Positions 38,119 through 47,560 are shown, counted from the stretch's first letter. The stretch is 64,000 nt of DNA from Xanthomonas prunicola (GCF_002846205.1 NZ_PHKV01000001.1:1364001-1428000), one strand, 5' to 3'. Numbers and translations are program-made. The notes: a model not told the origin generated them from the letters alone.

Positions 38119-40290
38119 TCAGCTTTCCAGCAGCTCGAAAGTCACTGCCTCGCCGCTCTTGGCCGACGCGCATACCCACACGTCGAACAGACCTGGCTCG
38201 GCACCGAAGACGCCCTTGTGATTGGTGAATGCCAACGCATCGCGCGCCAACGTGAACACCACGTCCCGGCTCTCGCCCGGCTGCAGCAGCACCTTGCAGA
38301 ACCCCTTGAGCTCACGCACCGGGCGCACGCGGCTGGCCACGCGGTCGTGTACATACAACTGCACCACTTCTTCGCCTGCGACTTTGCCGGTGTTGGTGAC
38401 GCGCGTGGTAACGGTCAGCGTGTCATCCCAACCGAGTTGCGCCGCACTCAATTGCGGCTGCGCATACGCAAACGTGGTGTAGCTCAAGCCATGCCCGAAC
38501 GGATACAGCGGCTCGTTTGGCATCTCGCGCCAACGCGCCTTGTACTCGGACAGGGTCGGTAACTCCGGGCGGCCGGTGCGCAGATGATTGTAGAAGTACG
38601 GCTGCTGCCCGGTGACCTGCGGGAAGCTGATTGGCAAACGCGCTGACGGGTTATAGTCGCCGAACAGCACATCGGCCACGCCGGTGCCGGTCTGCGTGCC
38701 CAGATACCAGGTCACCGCAATCGCGTCGGCATCGCGCACCGCACCGCTCAAGGCCAGCGCGCGGCCATTCCGCAGCAACACCACCATCGGCGTGCCGGTC
38801 GCTGCAATCGCTTCGGCCAGCGCCTGTTGCGCCGCCGGCAAGGTGATCTCGGTGCGCGATTGCGCCTCGCCACTGAAGCGCTGCGGCTCGCCCAACGCCA
38901 GCACCACCACATCCGCCGCCTGCGCAGCATCGATCGCCGCGGAGATACCGCCCGGCAACGCTTCTTCCAGGCCGCAACCGGGCACCACGCTCAGGTCTTC
39001 GGTGCCGACCACCGCACGCACGCCCTGCTCCAGCGTCACGTAGCGTTCCTGATCGCCGAACAGGGTCCAGCAGCCTTCGATGTTCTCGCGGTCCTGCACG
39101 AATGGGCCGATCAACGCGATGCGTTGGCCGCTCTTTTTCAGCGGCAGCAGTGCGCCCTCGTTCTTCAGCAGCACGATCGAACGCCGCGCCGCATCGCGCG
39201 ACAGCGCATCGTGCGCTGGCAGATGCGCGGTGTCGGCTTCGCGCGCCGGGTCCAGCGAGCGATACGGATTGTCGAACAAGCCGATCGTTTCTTTCAGCTG
39301 CAGGATGCGCCGCACGCTGGCATCCAACATCGCCACCGGCACCTCGCCGCTTTCCACCAGCGACGGCAGATGCGCGGCATAGAAGCCGCTCTGCATGCTC
39401 AGGTCCAGACCGGCCAGGAAGGCCTTCTTGGTCGCGTCGCGCTCATCGGCGGCATAACCGTGCGCGATCAATTCCATATCGGCGGTGTAATCGGAAATCA
39501 CCAAGCCGGGGAACTGCCATTCGCCGCGCAGGATCTCGGTCAGCAACTCATGGTTGGCGCTGGCCGGCACACCGTTGATGTCGTTGAAGGACGACATCAC
39601 GGTCAGTGCACCAGCATCGAAGGCCGCCTTGAACGGCGGCAAGTGCACATCGCGCAAGGTTTGCGGCGCAATATCGACGGTGTTGTATTCCATGCCCGCA
39701 GCCACCGCGCCATAAGCGGCGAAATGCTTCGGCGTGGCCAGCAGCGAATCATGGGCGGTCAGGTCGCTGCCCTGGAACCCGCGCACGCGGGCGGCGGCAA
39801 AGGCGGCGCCCAGCAACACGTCTTCGCCGGCACCTTCGGCACCACGGCCCCAACGCTGGTCGCGGGCGATGTCCACGGCCGGTGCGTAGGTCCAGTGCAG
39901 GCCGGCAGCGGTGGCCTCGATCGCGGTGGCGCGCGCGGTGCGCTCGGCCAGCTCGGGCTCGAAACTGGCCGCCTCGCCCAGCGGGATCGGGAACACCGTG
40001 CGCATGCCGTGGATCACATCGGCGGCCAGGATCACCGGGATGCCCAGGCGGCTCTCTTCCACCGCGACTTTCTGGATTTGCGCGCCCAGCGCGGCGCCGA
40101 CGCCGTTGAACAGTGAGCCGACCCGGCCGGCGCGCACCTGCTGCAACACCTCGTCGGCATTGAGCACGTTGGCTTCGGGATTCACGTCCGGCGCGAACGG
40201 CCGCACCATGTCGGCGAACACACCCAACTGTCCGACCTTCTCTTCGACGGTCATCCGGGCAATCAGGGTTTCGATGCGATCAGCAGCCAT
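38119..40290 (-). CDS. bglX: GH3-family beta-glucosidase
   Basis: 723 residues, no signal peptide, so apparently cytoplasmic, unlike E. coli periplasmic BglX. GH3 N-terminal barrel (MTVEEKVGQL, AADVIHGMRTVFPIPLGEAASFEPEL, SPKHFAAYG-like PKHFAAYGA), catalytic nucleophile Asp in GLVISDYTADMEL near residue 280, GH3 C-terminal domain (RRSIVLLKNEGALLPL; QRIALIGP) and fibronectin-III-like domain at the end (PFGHGLSYTTFAY). Hydrolyses beta-glucosides, with sugar substrate unknown. AAGGA upstream of the ATG and a LacI-like operator just before it suggest sugar-induced control. Confidence 0.93.
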   Translation of the reverse strand: MAADRIETLIARMTVEEKVGQLGVFADMVRPFAPDVNPEANVLNADEVLQQVRAGRVGSLFNGVGAALGAQIQKVAVEESRLGIPVILAADVIHGMRTVFPIPLGEAASFEPELAERTARATAIEATAAGLHWTYAPAVDIARDQRWGRGAEGAGEDVLLGAAFAAARVRGFQGSDLTAHDSLLATPKHFAAYGAVAAGMEYNTVDIAPQTLRDVHLPPFKAAFDAGALTVMSSFNDINGVPASANHELLTEILRGEWQFPGLVISDYTADMELIAHGYAADERDATKKAFLAGLDLSMQSGFYAAHLPSLVESGEVPVAMLDASVRRILQLKETIGLFDNPYRSLDPAREADTAHLPAHDALSRDAARRSIVLLKNEGALLPLKKSGQRIALIGPFVQDRENIEGCWTLFGDQERYVTLEQGVRAVVGTEDLSVVPGCGLEEALPGGISAAIDAAQAADVVVLALGEPQRFSGEAQSRTEITLPAAQQALAEAIAATGTPMVVLLRNGRALALSGAVRDADAIAVTWYLGTQTGTGVADVLFGDYNPSARLPISFPQVTGQQPYFYNHLRTGRPELPTLSEYKARWREMPNEPLYPFGHGLSYTTFAYAQPQLSAAQLGWDDTLTVTTRVTNTGKVAGEEVVQLYVHDRVASRVRPVRELKGFCKVLLQPGESRDVVFTLARDALAFTNHKGVFGAEPGLFDVWVCASAKSGEAVTFELLES

Positions 40291-40301
40291 GAGATCCTTG
40301 A

Positions 40302-40313
40302 GAAAACGTTTAC
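40302..40313. promoter_or_regulatory. Candidate LacI-family operator upstream of beta-glucosidase
   Basis: GAAAACGTTTAC (GTAAACGTTTTC on the gene strand) is a near palindrome centred on AACGTT, typical of LacI/GalR-family sites. It lies 12 bases before the start codon, partly beside the ribosome site. No LacI-family gene is in the window. Confidence 0.45.
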
Positions 40314-40365
40314 ATGGCCGTCAATTCTAGCCTGACGCGCCTGCGGGAAGGCAAGTTTTGAGGGC

Positions 40366-40381
40366 CGGGAGTCGGGATTGG
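40366..40381. repeat. GGGAATCGGGA-type repeat fragment, copy 3
   Basis: Short GGGAGTCGGGATTGG remnant of the repeat family, between the beta-glucosidase and folB. Confidence 0.6.
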
Positions 40382-40505
40382 AGGCGTAGAGCCCGGTTGG
40401 ACTGCGCGTGGGCGCGCCGGATTGGCAACGTCGCGCCCCTTGCTCCGGCACCCCGTGGCACCCCACGGAGCGAACGTGGCCAGCGCGACATACGGCCGGC
40501 GGCAA

Positions 40506-40862
40506 TCAGACCGCCCGTTCCCGCTCGATGATCACGCCCACTGCCTGCGCGCCGCGCACCGCACCGGGCTTGCTCAGCTTCAGCCGCAGCCAGTGCACGC
40601 CGAATTCGTCCAGCACGATCGCCGCACAGCGCTCGGCCAGCGTCTCGACCAGCCCGAAGTTCGACGCCTGCACGAATTCGACCAAGCGCTTGCTTACCGC
40701 CTTGTAGTTCAGCGTATCGGCGATGTCGTCGCTGGCCGCCGGAAGACGGTTGTCGAACCCCATCTCCAGATCGAACCGCAAGGTCTGGCGGATGCGCCGC
40801 TCCCAGTCGTAGATGCCGATCAGCGCATCGATTTCGAGACCTTCAATAAACACTTTATCCAT
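40506..40862 (-). CDS. folB: Dihydroneopterin aldolase
   Basis: 118 residues, normal family length. Converts 7,8-dihydroneopterin to 6-hydroxymethyl-dihydropterin in folate synthesis. Family features: IEGLEIDALIGIYDWERRIRQTLRFDLEM at the start (Glu/Tyr near 17-24), the catalytic Lys in the LKLSKPGAV block near 98-103, and VETLAERCAAIVL. The ATG at 40862 sits next to a repeat array occupying its upstream region, and no good ribosome site is visible, which is unusual for this window. Confidence 0.95.
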   Translation of the reverse strand: MDKVFIEGLEIDALIGIYDWERRIRQTLRFDLEMGFDNRLPAASDDIADTLNYKAVSKRLVEFVQASNFGLVETLAERCAAIVLDEFGVHWLRLKLSKPGAVRGAQAVGVIIERERAV

Positions 40863-40892
40863 GGGAAATCGGGAGTCGGGAGTCGGAAATGG
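40863..40892. repeat. GGGAATCGGGA-type repeat, copy 4 (left arm)
   Basis: GGGAAATCGGGAGTCGGGAG then TCGGAAATGGG, immediately upstream of folB. About 60 bases away an inverted arm begins (40951-40975), so the two enclose a short centre with AGCAAAGGCAAC. Confidence 0.75.
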
Positions 40893-40946
40893 GTAGAAGC
40901 AAAGGCAACGGCGCACGTAGGGAAAGGCTCGGAGTACCGCTCTTCA

Positions 40947-42005
40947 CTAGTCCCGATTCCCCACTGCCGATTCCCTCGCCGCCAATGGCGGCAGCGCAGC
41001 CATATCCCACCGCGGCGTCACATGCACCGACGCGTCGGCGCGCTCGCCGGCTTGCAGCCGCAGCGCACCAGCGAAGGCAATCATTGCGCCGTTGTCAGTA
41101 CACAAGGCCGGGCGTGGGAAGCAGACCCGGCCGCTGCGGCGCTGCGCAGCCTCCTGCAGGCGCGCGCGCAAGCGCTTGTTTGCGCCCACGCCGCCAGCCA
41201 CCACCAACGTATTGCACTCGGCCGCATCCAGAGCGCGCAGGCATTTGATGACCAGGGTGTCCACCACCGCGTCCTCGAAGCCGCGCGCAATGTCCGCCCG
41301 GGTGGTGTCCGACTGATCGCTGGACCGCCAGGCCAACAGCACCTGGGTCTTGAGCCCGCTGAAACTGAAATCCAGGCCGGGTCGGTCGGTCATCGGCCGC
41401 GCGAATTTATAGCGCCCCGGCGTGCCGGTTTCGGCCAATGCCGCCAGCTGCGGGCCGCCCGGATACGGCAGGCCCATCATCTTGGCGGTCTTGTCGAAGG
41501 CCTCGCCCGCCGCATCGTCCAGGGTCTCGCCCAGCACTTCGTAGCTTCCCAGCGCCTTCACCGACACCAATTGGGTATGCCCGCCCGACACCAGCAAGGC
41601 CACGAACGGCGGCTCCGGCGGGTCGTCCTCCATCAACGGTGCCAGCAGGTGGCCCTCCATGTGATGCACGCCAATTGCCGGCACATCCAGTGCCCAGGCC
41701 AGCGAACGCGCTACCCCGGCACCGACCAGCAAGGCGCCAACCAGGCCCGGGCCGGCGGTGTAGGCCACGCCATCCAGTTCGTCGATGCCCAGCCCGGCCT
41801 CGCCCAGGGTCTGGCGGATCAGCGGCAGCAGCTTGCGCACGTGGTCGCGGCTGGCCAGCTCCGGCACCACGCCGCCATATTCGGCATGCAGCGCGATCTG
41901 ACTGTAGACCGCGTGGGCGCGGAGCGCCGGTACACCGGACAACGCGGTGTCATAGACCGCTACACCGGTCTCATCGCACGATGATTCGATCCCAAGGACT
42001 TTCAC
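40947..42005 (-). CDS. tsaD: tRNA N6-adenosine threonylcarbamoyltransferase
   Basis: Transfers threonylcarbamoyl to A37 of ANN-decoding tRNAs, with TsaB and TsaE. 352 residues from a GTG at 42005; the family start [17 protein letters not shown] fixes the frame. Iron/metal histidines His115 and His119 in HHMEGH, nucleotide loop GGHTQLV, and the glycine-rich [12 protein letters not shown] near 265-276. It is about 15 residues longer than E. coli TsaD because the 3' end reads into an intergenic repeat. Divergent from rpsU, an arrangement conserved in many gammaproteobacteria. Confidence 0.96.
   Translation of the reverse strand: MKVLGIESSCDETGVAVYDTALSGVPALRAHAVYSQIALHAEYGGVVPELASRDHVRKLLPLIRQTLGEAGLGIDELDGVAYTAGPGLVGALLVGAGVARSLAWALDVPAIGVHHMEGHLLAPLMEDDPPEPPFVALLVSGGHTQLVSVKALGSYEVLGETLDDAAGEAFDKTAKMMGLPYPGGPQLAALAETGTPGRYKFARPMTDRPGLDFSFSGLKTQVLLAWRSSDQSDTTRADIARGFEDAVVDTLVIKCLRALDAAECNTLVVAGGVGANKRLRARLQEAAQRRSGRVCFPRPALCTDNGAMIAFAGALRLQAGERADASVHVTPRWDMAALPPLAARESAVGNRD
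40951..40975. repeat. GGGAATCGGGA-type repeat, copy 4 (right arm)
   Basis: TCCCGATTCCCC and GCCGATTCCC, opposite in orientation to the left arm. On the minus strand it encodes the last residues of TsaD (ESAVGNRD), and the TAG stop follows at once. Confidence 0.75.
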
Positions 42006-42160
42006 GGCAGCTCGGCAGGTACAGACATGTACGTATTTTCGCAGCTTTTGGGCTGCGCAGATTGGCCGATGACGATAGGCTGCGTCGCCCCGTGATCTTG
42101 GCCATATCCGGCCCGGGCGCACGCTTTATCAGTGTCGTGCCAGGAAATTCTGCCGGGGGC

Positions 42161-42188
42161 TTGCAGGTCGTTGGCAAGTCGTTATAAT
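42161..42188 (+). promoter_or_regulatory. Sigma70-type promoter of rpsU
   Basis: TTGCAG (42161-42166), 16-base spacer, TATAAT (42183-42188). The perfect -10 box is rare in this G+C-rich window. It gives a leader of about 90 bases before rpsU. Confidence 0.8.
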
Positions 42189-42284
42189 GCGCGGCTCGCC
42201 GGGGCAACCCGGAAATTCCGTCACGCGAGTCCGCTCGCACCCGCCCGGGGCTCCCGGACGGAAATCCCATTTTCTGGAGAACAC

Positions 42285-42500
42285 ATGCCCAGCGTTAAAG
42301 TCCGCGAGAACGAGCCCTTCGAATTTGCGCTCCGTCGTTTCAAGCGCACCTGCGAAAAGGCCGGCGTGCTGGCCGAAACCCGCAAGCGCGAGTTCTATGA
42401 AAAGCCGACCCAGGAGCGTAAGCGCAAGGCTGCCGCTGCCGTGAAGCGTCAGCTGCGTCGTTCCTCGCGCGACGTCACCAAGCGCCAGCGCTTGTACTGA
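42285..42500 (+). CDS. rpsU: 30S ribosomal protein S21
   Basis: 71 residues, exact family length. Basic small-subunit protein near the anti-Shine-Dalgarno end of 16S rRNA. Sequence start [26 protein letters not shown] and end [14 protein letters not shown] are diagnostic. TGGAGA five bases before the ATG. Head of the classical rpsU-(yqeY)-dnaG arrangement. Confidence 0.98.
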
Positions 42501-42564
42501 TCGAACGCGGTTCCTTGCCGGTGGGTCTGCGCTGAAGGCGCGTCTCACCGGGAGCGAACCCAAG

Positions 42565-42595
42565 AGCCGGCACGCGCAAGCGTCGCCGGCTTTTT
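42565..42595 (+). terminator. Intrinsic terminator after rpsU
   Basis: AGCCGGC and GCCGGCT enclose an inner ACG/CGT pairing, followed by TTTTT. Lies 65 bases after the rpsU stop, so most transcripts probably end before yqeY. Confidence 0.88.
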
Positions 42596-42765
42596 GCATT
42601 GGTCTGTCACGCGGTTGCGCGTCAGCGACATCGCGCAGCCCGTGCGAGACGCGTGCCGCCCACCGTGCTGATTGCAACGCGCGCCCCGCCTACATTTCGG
42701 CCGACGCACCCAGTGGGTCCAGGCGCCTCGGCCACCATTCGATACCCACACTCAGGAGTCACCGC

Positions 42766-43212
42766 ATGCCCCTCAAGCAGCAGCTCACCGATGACATGAA
42801 GGCCGCCATGAAGTCCGGCGACAAGCACAGCCTGGGCGTGATCCGGCTGATCAATGCCGCGATCAAGCAGAAGGAAGTGGACGAGCGCATCGAGATGGAC
42901 GATGCCGCCGTCATCGCCGTGCTCGACAAGATGGTCAAGCAGCGCAAGGACTCGGTCAGCCAGTTCGAAGCCGCCGCACGCGAAGACCTGGCGCAGATCG
43001 AGCGCGAGGAGATCGTGGTCATCGAGCGCTACCTGCCGGCCAAGATGGGCGAAGCCGACATCGTCGCCGCCATCCAGGCTGCCATCGCGCAGACCGGCGC
43101 CAGCAGCCCGGCCGACATCGGCAAGCTGATGGGCGCGCTCAAGCCCAAGCTGGCCGGTCAGGCTGACATGGGCCTGGTCTCGACCCTGGTCAAGCAGCAC
43201 CTGGCCGGCTGA
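42766..43212 (+). CDS. GatB/YqeY domain protein
   Basis: 148 residues; CAGGAG before the ATG. Helical YqeY family, related to the tRNA-binding tail of the GatB amidotransferase subunit: LKQQLTDDMKAAMKSGDKHSLGVIRLINAAIKQKEVDER, then the QRKDSVSQFEAA block, and C-terminal DIGKLMGALKPKLAGQADM. Probably binds tRNA; precise role unknown. Found between rpsU and dnaG in many proteobacteria. Confidence 0.94.
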   Translation: MPLKQQLTDDMKAAMKSGDKHSLGVIRLINAAIKQKEVDERIEMDDAAVIAVLDKMVKQRKDSVSQFEAAAREDLAQIEREEIVVIERYLPAKMGEADIVAAIQAAIAQTGASSPADIGKLMGALKPKLAGQADMGLVSTLVKQHLAG

Positions 43213-43271
43213 GCCCCACCTCCGCGACGTCCTGCGCCAATCGGCCGGGGCGTCCGGGCGGGTCAGCGATC

Positions 43272-43310
43272 GGCGATTGCGGCGATTGCGGCGATTGCGG
43301 CGATTGCGGC
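43272..43310. repeat. 9-bp tandem repeat (GGCGATTGC), 4.3 copies
   Basis: Four exact copies of GGCGATTGC plus GGC, 39 bases, beginning 60 bases after yqeY. A 9-base unit keeps frame; no known gene crosses it. It marks the boundary between yqeY and the A/T-richer hydrolase gene. Confidence 0.92.
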
Positions 43311-43427
43311 ACAGCATGCAGCTCTCTCGGCATAGTGCAATCGCGCAGTACGATTCCCACCGGAGCTTCCATCAAAGCATCTCGTCTGGACGTTATCGAT
43401 CCGCAACGCCTGAAGAAGCAGAAGTTA

Positions 43428-44183
43428 ATGATGGTCTTGCTGAATTCTCCAATCGTTCTCGTACATGGTCTGTTTGGACATTTGGCAGACCCGAACATAC
43501 TGACCGCTTTTGGAACTGCAGACGTTTATGCACCGGATTTACTTGGCTACGGACACTATAAGCATTGTGCCCCGGAAAACCTGACCCTCACGGATCAGGC
43601 GCACCACGTTGCGGCATACATTCGTCGCCTTGCAAGAAACAAGGTTCATCTCGTGGGGCATTCCGTGGGCGGAGCAGTCGCTGTGCTGGTCTGCAGCCTG
43701 TACCCAGAGCTCGTCGCTTCCTTCACCAGTGTCGAGGGCAACTTCACTCTGAAAGATGCCTTCTGGTCCGGGCAGGTTGCGCAAAAGCCACTGACCGAGG
43801 TGACTGCGATCATGGATCGCTACAAAGCTGATCCCGATGCCTGGATCGCTGCTGCCGGAGTTCCAATCACCGCATGGACTTCCACCCTTGCGAGAAGCTG
43901 GCTGGCCAATCAACCGGCTTCAACGATCCGGGCGCAAGCGCAAGCCGTTGTCGCTGCGACAGGTGCAGACCAGTATTTGACAGACATCCGTCATTTACTC
44001 ACCTCATCAACGCCGATGTATCTCATTGCCGGAGCGCGCTCGTCTGCGGGATGGGATGTCCCGGAGTGGGCCAATGCGGGATGCGCGATGCGGATAAACA
44101 TTCCGAATGCAGGCCACCTCATGATGGTGGAAGATCCAGCCCGATTTGCGACAGCTGTGCTGACCTGCCTTCATTACGAATAG
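43428..44183 (+). CDS. Alpha/beta-fold hydrolase, probably acquired
   Basis: 251 residues from the ATG at 43428 (another ATG directly follows; a GTG at 43335 in frame would add 31 residues without family similarity). Alpha/beta hydrolase features: IVLVHGLFGH oxyanion loop, nucleophile elbow GHSVGGAV near residue 80, acid in the ARSSAGWDVPEW region and catalytic His in PNAGHLMMVEDP. Esterase or related activity, substrate unknown. Codon use is much less G/C-biased than in neighbouring genes, and the gene splits the yqeY-dnaG neighbourhood beside a tandem repeat, which suggests transfer. Confidence 0.85.
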   Translation: MMVLLNSPIVLVHGLFGHLADPNILTAFGTADVYAPDLLGYGHYKHCAPENLTLTDQAHHVAAYIRRLARNKVHLVGHSVGGAVAVLVCSLYPELVASFTSVEGNFTLKDAFWSGQVAQKPLTEVTAIMDRYKADPDAWIAAAGVPITAWTSTLARSWLANQPASTIRAQAQAVVAATGADQYLTDIRHLLTSSTPMYLIAGARSSAGWDVPEWANAGCAMRINIPNAGHLMMVEDPARFATAVLTCLHYE

Positions 44184-44596
44184 CGATGGCGTCGTACTTC
44201 GATCTCTCCCTGCATTAATTCCTGGAAGAGATATCCGAATCACTGATGCAGGCGAGACTCCTTGCATCGAAGGGCTTTCATTCTGTCCCCCCGGCACGCG
44301 ATCATTACCAGGATTTCGTAACGCCTCTGGACGCATGACGCTGCACGGCAGATACACCAAAGGCTGCCCCCGCTGCGTACTTCACGCCAGGACAGCATCC
44401 CGTTGCGGCGGGCATCGCTAAGTGCCAAGGGTCCACGCTGCATGCCTTCGCCCATCGACCCTCCTTCCTCACCGCTTTCACCCGATCTTTGGATCAGCCC
44501 TGTTAGAAAAGCGGGACAGCGCAGGCATGGGCAAGGTCTTTCCGCATACCAACTTTGCTCTGGCGTCACCTGCGCGTACAACGGTATGCGCCAAGG
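44184..44596. other. Intergenic region after the hydrolase
   Basis: 413 bases, compositionally mixed like the hydrolase. A minus-strand frame (44240-44581) of 113 codons is Cys/Arg rich and resembles no family I know. Nothing certain here. Confidence 0.45.
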
Positions 44597-45571
44597 ATGT
44601 TCCCGACGGTGACGACGCTTTCAACCGCCTATCTGCATAAGCACGTGAGCCGTCTACAGCGCAGCGTGCCGATGGCGCTACTGAACCGCTTTATTGAGAT
44701 CGACGTGATGACGCAGGCGGCGTCGTTGTCGTTCTACGCGCTGTTGTCGCTCGCACCGCTGCTGGTCCTGCTGTTGTGGCTGACGGCCTCGCTGTATCCG
44801 CCCGCGCAGGACGCGTTGGTGCAGCAGGTCGCGCAACTGGCGGGCGGCAGCGCTGCCGAAGTGGCCCAGACCATCATTCGCAACGCCACCGCTCAGCCCG
44901 GCGTTGGCTCGCTGGCAGGCTTGTGGGGCACGCTGCTGCTGTTCATCGGCGCCACGGCGGTGTTTGCGCAACTGCAGAACGCCCTGAACCTGATTTTTCG
45001 TACCGACAAGCAACGCCTGGACGGCCTGATGGCGTGGCTGAAAAAGCGCGTGTTCTCGTTCGGCGTGATCCTGGCACTGGGCTTTTTGCTGATCGTGTCG
45101 ATGATCGCCACCACCGCACTGCAGGTGGTGTTCGCACGCCTGCCATCGGTGTTGCCTGCGGTCGGATATGTGACGACGCTGGCGCTGTATTCGCTGGCAT
45201 TCGCGTTCCTGTATCGCTATCTGCCCGACCGCACCGTCGATTGGCGCCAGGCGTTTCTGGGCGGCGTCATCACTGCGCTGCTGTTTGCGCTGGGCCGCTA
45301 CGCCATTGGCGTGTATATCGCCACCGCTGCGCCAGGCAGCGCGTACGGTTCGATGGGGACGCTGGTCATCCTGCTGGTATGGATGTACTACGCCTCGGTG
45401 GTGTTCTTTGTGGGCGCGTTGATCACCGCGGTGATCGACGAGCGCGTGCGCTCGCATCGCAAGCTGCGCGAGGCAGGTGTCGACCCGGAACATCCGCCGG
45501 TGATCGTACCGCCTGCCGATGCAGCGCCCATGTCTTCAGCGTCGGAGTCAGTGCCGCTGCCACGCGGCTGA
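44597..45571 (+). CDS. YihY/BrkB family inner-membrane protein
   Basis: 324 residues from the ATG at 44597; a GTG at 44645 (VSRLQRSVP) is another possible start and neither has a strong ribosome site. Six membrane segments, with family blocks MTQAASLSFYALLSLAPLLVLLL, LQNALNLIFRT, YLPDRTVDWRQAFLGGVITALLFALGRYAIGVYI and AYGSMGTLVILLVWMYYASVVFFVGA. Once annotated as RNase BN or virulence factor BrkB; the true role is unsettled. Ends with a Pro/Ser-rich cytoplasmic tail. Confidence 0.9.
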   Translation: MFPTVTTLSTAYLHKHVSRLQRSVPMALLNRFIEIDVMTQAASLSFYALLSLAPLLVLLLWLTASLYPPAQDALVQQVAQLAGGSAAEVAQTIIRNATAQPGVGSLAGLWGTLLLFIGATAVFAQLQNALNLIFRTDKQRLDGLMAWLKKRVFSFGVILALGFLLIVSMIATTALQVVFARLPSVLPAVGYVTTLALYSLAFAFLYRYLPDRTVDWRQAFLGGVITALLFALGRYAIGVYIATAAPGSAYGSMGTLVILLVWMYYASVVFFVGALITAVIDERVRSHRKLREAGVDPEHPPVIVPPADAAPMSSASESVPLPRG

Positions 45572-45659
45572 GGACAACAGCGGTTTCCGCATGGCTGGCG
45601 CACGCAGTCACTGAATGGCGGGACAGGGCGCCGGCAGGCCGCTGAGATATCCTAGCGGG

Positions 45660-47408
45660 ATGGCCCGCATCCCCGACGCATTCATCGACGAACTGCTCGC
45701 ACGTACCGACATTGTCGAGGTGGTGGGCGGTCGCGTGCCGCTCAAGCGTCAGGGCAAGGAATATTCGGCGCGCTGCCCGTTCCACGACGAGCGCTCGGCC
45801 TCGTTCACCGTGTCGCCGACCAAGCAGTTCTATCACTGCTTCGGCTGCGGCGCGCACGGCACCGCGATCAGCTTCCTGATGAATTACGACCGCCTCGAAT
45901 TTCTCGATGCGGTCGACGAGCTGGCCAAGCGCGCCGGCATGGAAATCCCACGCGAGACCCAGCAACGCACCCCGCAGCAGCAGGACGACAGCCGCGAGCT
46001 GTATTCGGCACTGGAAGCGGCCACCAGGTTCTTCCAGCGTCAGCTCGAAGGCAGCGCGCGCGCGATCGAATATCTGGACGGGCGCGGCGTGGATGCGGAG
46101 AACCGTGCGCGTTTCCAGATCGGCTATGCGCCCGATGGCTACAGCGCATTGAAGGACACCCTGGGCACCGATGCCCGCCGCATGAGTGTGCTCGAGCGGG
46201 CCGGGCTGTTTTCCAAGAACGATCGCGGCCACGTCTACGACAAGTTCCGCGACCGGGTGATGTTTCCGATCTTCGATCGCCGGGGCCGGGTGATCGCCTT
46301 CGGCGGACGCATCATGGGTGCACCGGCCGATGGCCGCGACCCGGGGCCGAAGTACCTCAATTCGCCGGAAACCGCGCTGTTCCACAAGGGCCGCGAGTTG
46401 TACGGCCTGTGGCAGGTGCGCCAGGCCAATCAGAAGATCGAGCGGCTGATCGTGGTGGAGGGCTACATGGACGTGGTCTCGCTGTTCCAGTTCGGCGTGA
46501 CCCAGGCGGTAGCCACGCTGGGCACCGCCACCACGCCCGAACATGCCGAGCTGTTGTTCCGCAATGCGCCGGATGTGTACTTCTGCTTCGATGGCGACAA
46601 CGCCGGGCGCAAGGCCGGCTGGCGCGCGCTCGAATCGGTGCTGCCGCGCATGAAGGATGGCCGCCAGGCGTTCTTCCTGTTCCTGCCCGATGGCGAAGAC
46701 CCGGACACCATCGTGCGCAAGGAAGGCGCGCAGGCCTTCGATCAGCGCCTGAAACAGGCTACCCCGCTGTCACAGTTCTTCTTCGACGAGATGTCGCGCG
46801 AGATCAACCTGCACACGCTCGACGGCAAGGCACGCCTGGCCGAACGCGCGCGCCCGATGCTGGCGCAGATCCCCGAGGGTGCGTTCGGCGATTTGATGAA
46901 ACAGGAACTGGCGCGTTTGACCGGCGTTGGTGCGGGTGCGTCCGCGCAGCAGTCTGCACCCAAGCCGCGGCCGCCTGCACGCATGGGTGCCCCCACGCAG
47001 AAACGCAGCCTGGTACGGGCATCGATCGCCATCCTGCTGCAACGACCGTCATTGGCAGCGAGCCTGGAGGGCGTTCATGATTTTTCCGGATTGCGCCTGC
47101 CTGGTATCGACTTGTTGATGGAGTTGCTGGATCTGGTCCGGCAACGCCCGGACATCAGCACGGGCGCGCTGCTGGAGCACTTCGCCGAGCGCGAGGAGCA
47201 GGCCGCGTTGCAAAAATTGGCGGCGCAGGAACTGCCCGGCGACGAACACAGTTGGGCAATCGAGCTGCACGACGTCGTCGCCCAGCTCGACAAACAGCTG
47301 CTGCGTCAGCGCGTGGAAGAACTGCAGGGCAAACAGCGCGCGCAGGGTCTGGACGACACCGATAAATACGAAATGCGCGAACTGCTCAAGGCACTCGCAG
47401 CGTCGTGA
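45660..47408 (+). CDS. dnaG: DNA primase
   Basis: Synthesises RNA primers at the replication fork. 582 residues, typical. Zinc-binding domain with C39, H42, C60, C63 (ARCPFHDERSASFTVSPTKQFYHCFGCG), RNA-polymerase-like core with TOPRIM glutamate in LIVVEGYMDV near 264 and DGDNAGRKAGWRA near 306-318, and a helicase-binding C-terminal domain (~440-582). In E. coli rpoD follows dnaG; here the next gene is an oppositely oriented lipase-like gene. Confidence 0.97.
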   Translation: MARIPDAFIDELLARTDIVEVVGGRVPLKRQGKEYSARCPFHDERSASFTVSPTKQFYHCFGCGAHGTAISFLMNYDRLEFLDAVDELAKRAGMEIPRETQQRTPQQQDDSRELYSALEAATRFFQRQLEGSARAIEYLDGRGVDAENRARFQIGYAPDGYSALKDTLGTDARRMSVLERAGLFSKNDRGHVYDKFRDRVMFPIFDRRGRVIAFGGRIMGAPADGRDPGPKYLNSPETALFHKGRELYGLWQVRQANQKIERLIVVEGYMDVVSLFQFGVTQAVATLGTATTPEHAELLFRNAPDVYFCFDGDNAGRKAGWRALESVLPRMKDGRQAFFLFLPDGEDPDTIVRKEGAQAFDQRLKQATPLSQFFFDEMSREINLHTLDGKARLAERARPMLAQIPEGAFGDLMKQELARLTGVGAGASAQQSAPKPRPPARMGAPTQKRSLVRASIAILLQRPSLAASLEGVHDFSGLRLPGIDLLMELLDLVRQRPDISTGALLEHFAEREEQAALQKLAAQELPGDEHSWAIELHDVVAQLDKQLLRQRVEELQGKQRAQGLDDTDKYEMRELLKALAAS

Positions 47409-47560
47409 TGCACTTCCGCTGGCGTCATGTCAGGGCAAGCAATGCCGCACCGCCGCGCTGACGCGCGAAATCGCCGGCCTGCTCCAGCGTTGGGAATCTT
47501 GCAATAGCCGATCACGCCTGAAGGCCAACGCGCTCGGCACGTCGGTGGCCATTGCTGACA

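Noticed and set aside
43272-43310. Possible Arg-Asn-Arg repeat protein on the minus strand
   Set aside because: The 9-bp repeat happens to be open on the minus strand, but the frame has no ribosome site or other protein features and runs antisense into yqeY.
44240-44581. Minus-strand 113-codon frame in the gap after the hydrolase
   Set aside because: Cys/Arg-rich with no recognisable domain, no clear ribosome site, and overlaps low-information DNA; could be a decayed gene but I cannot support it.
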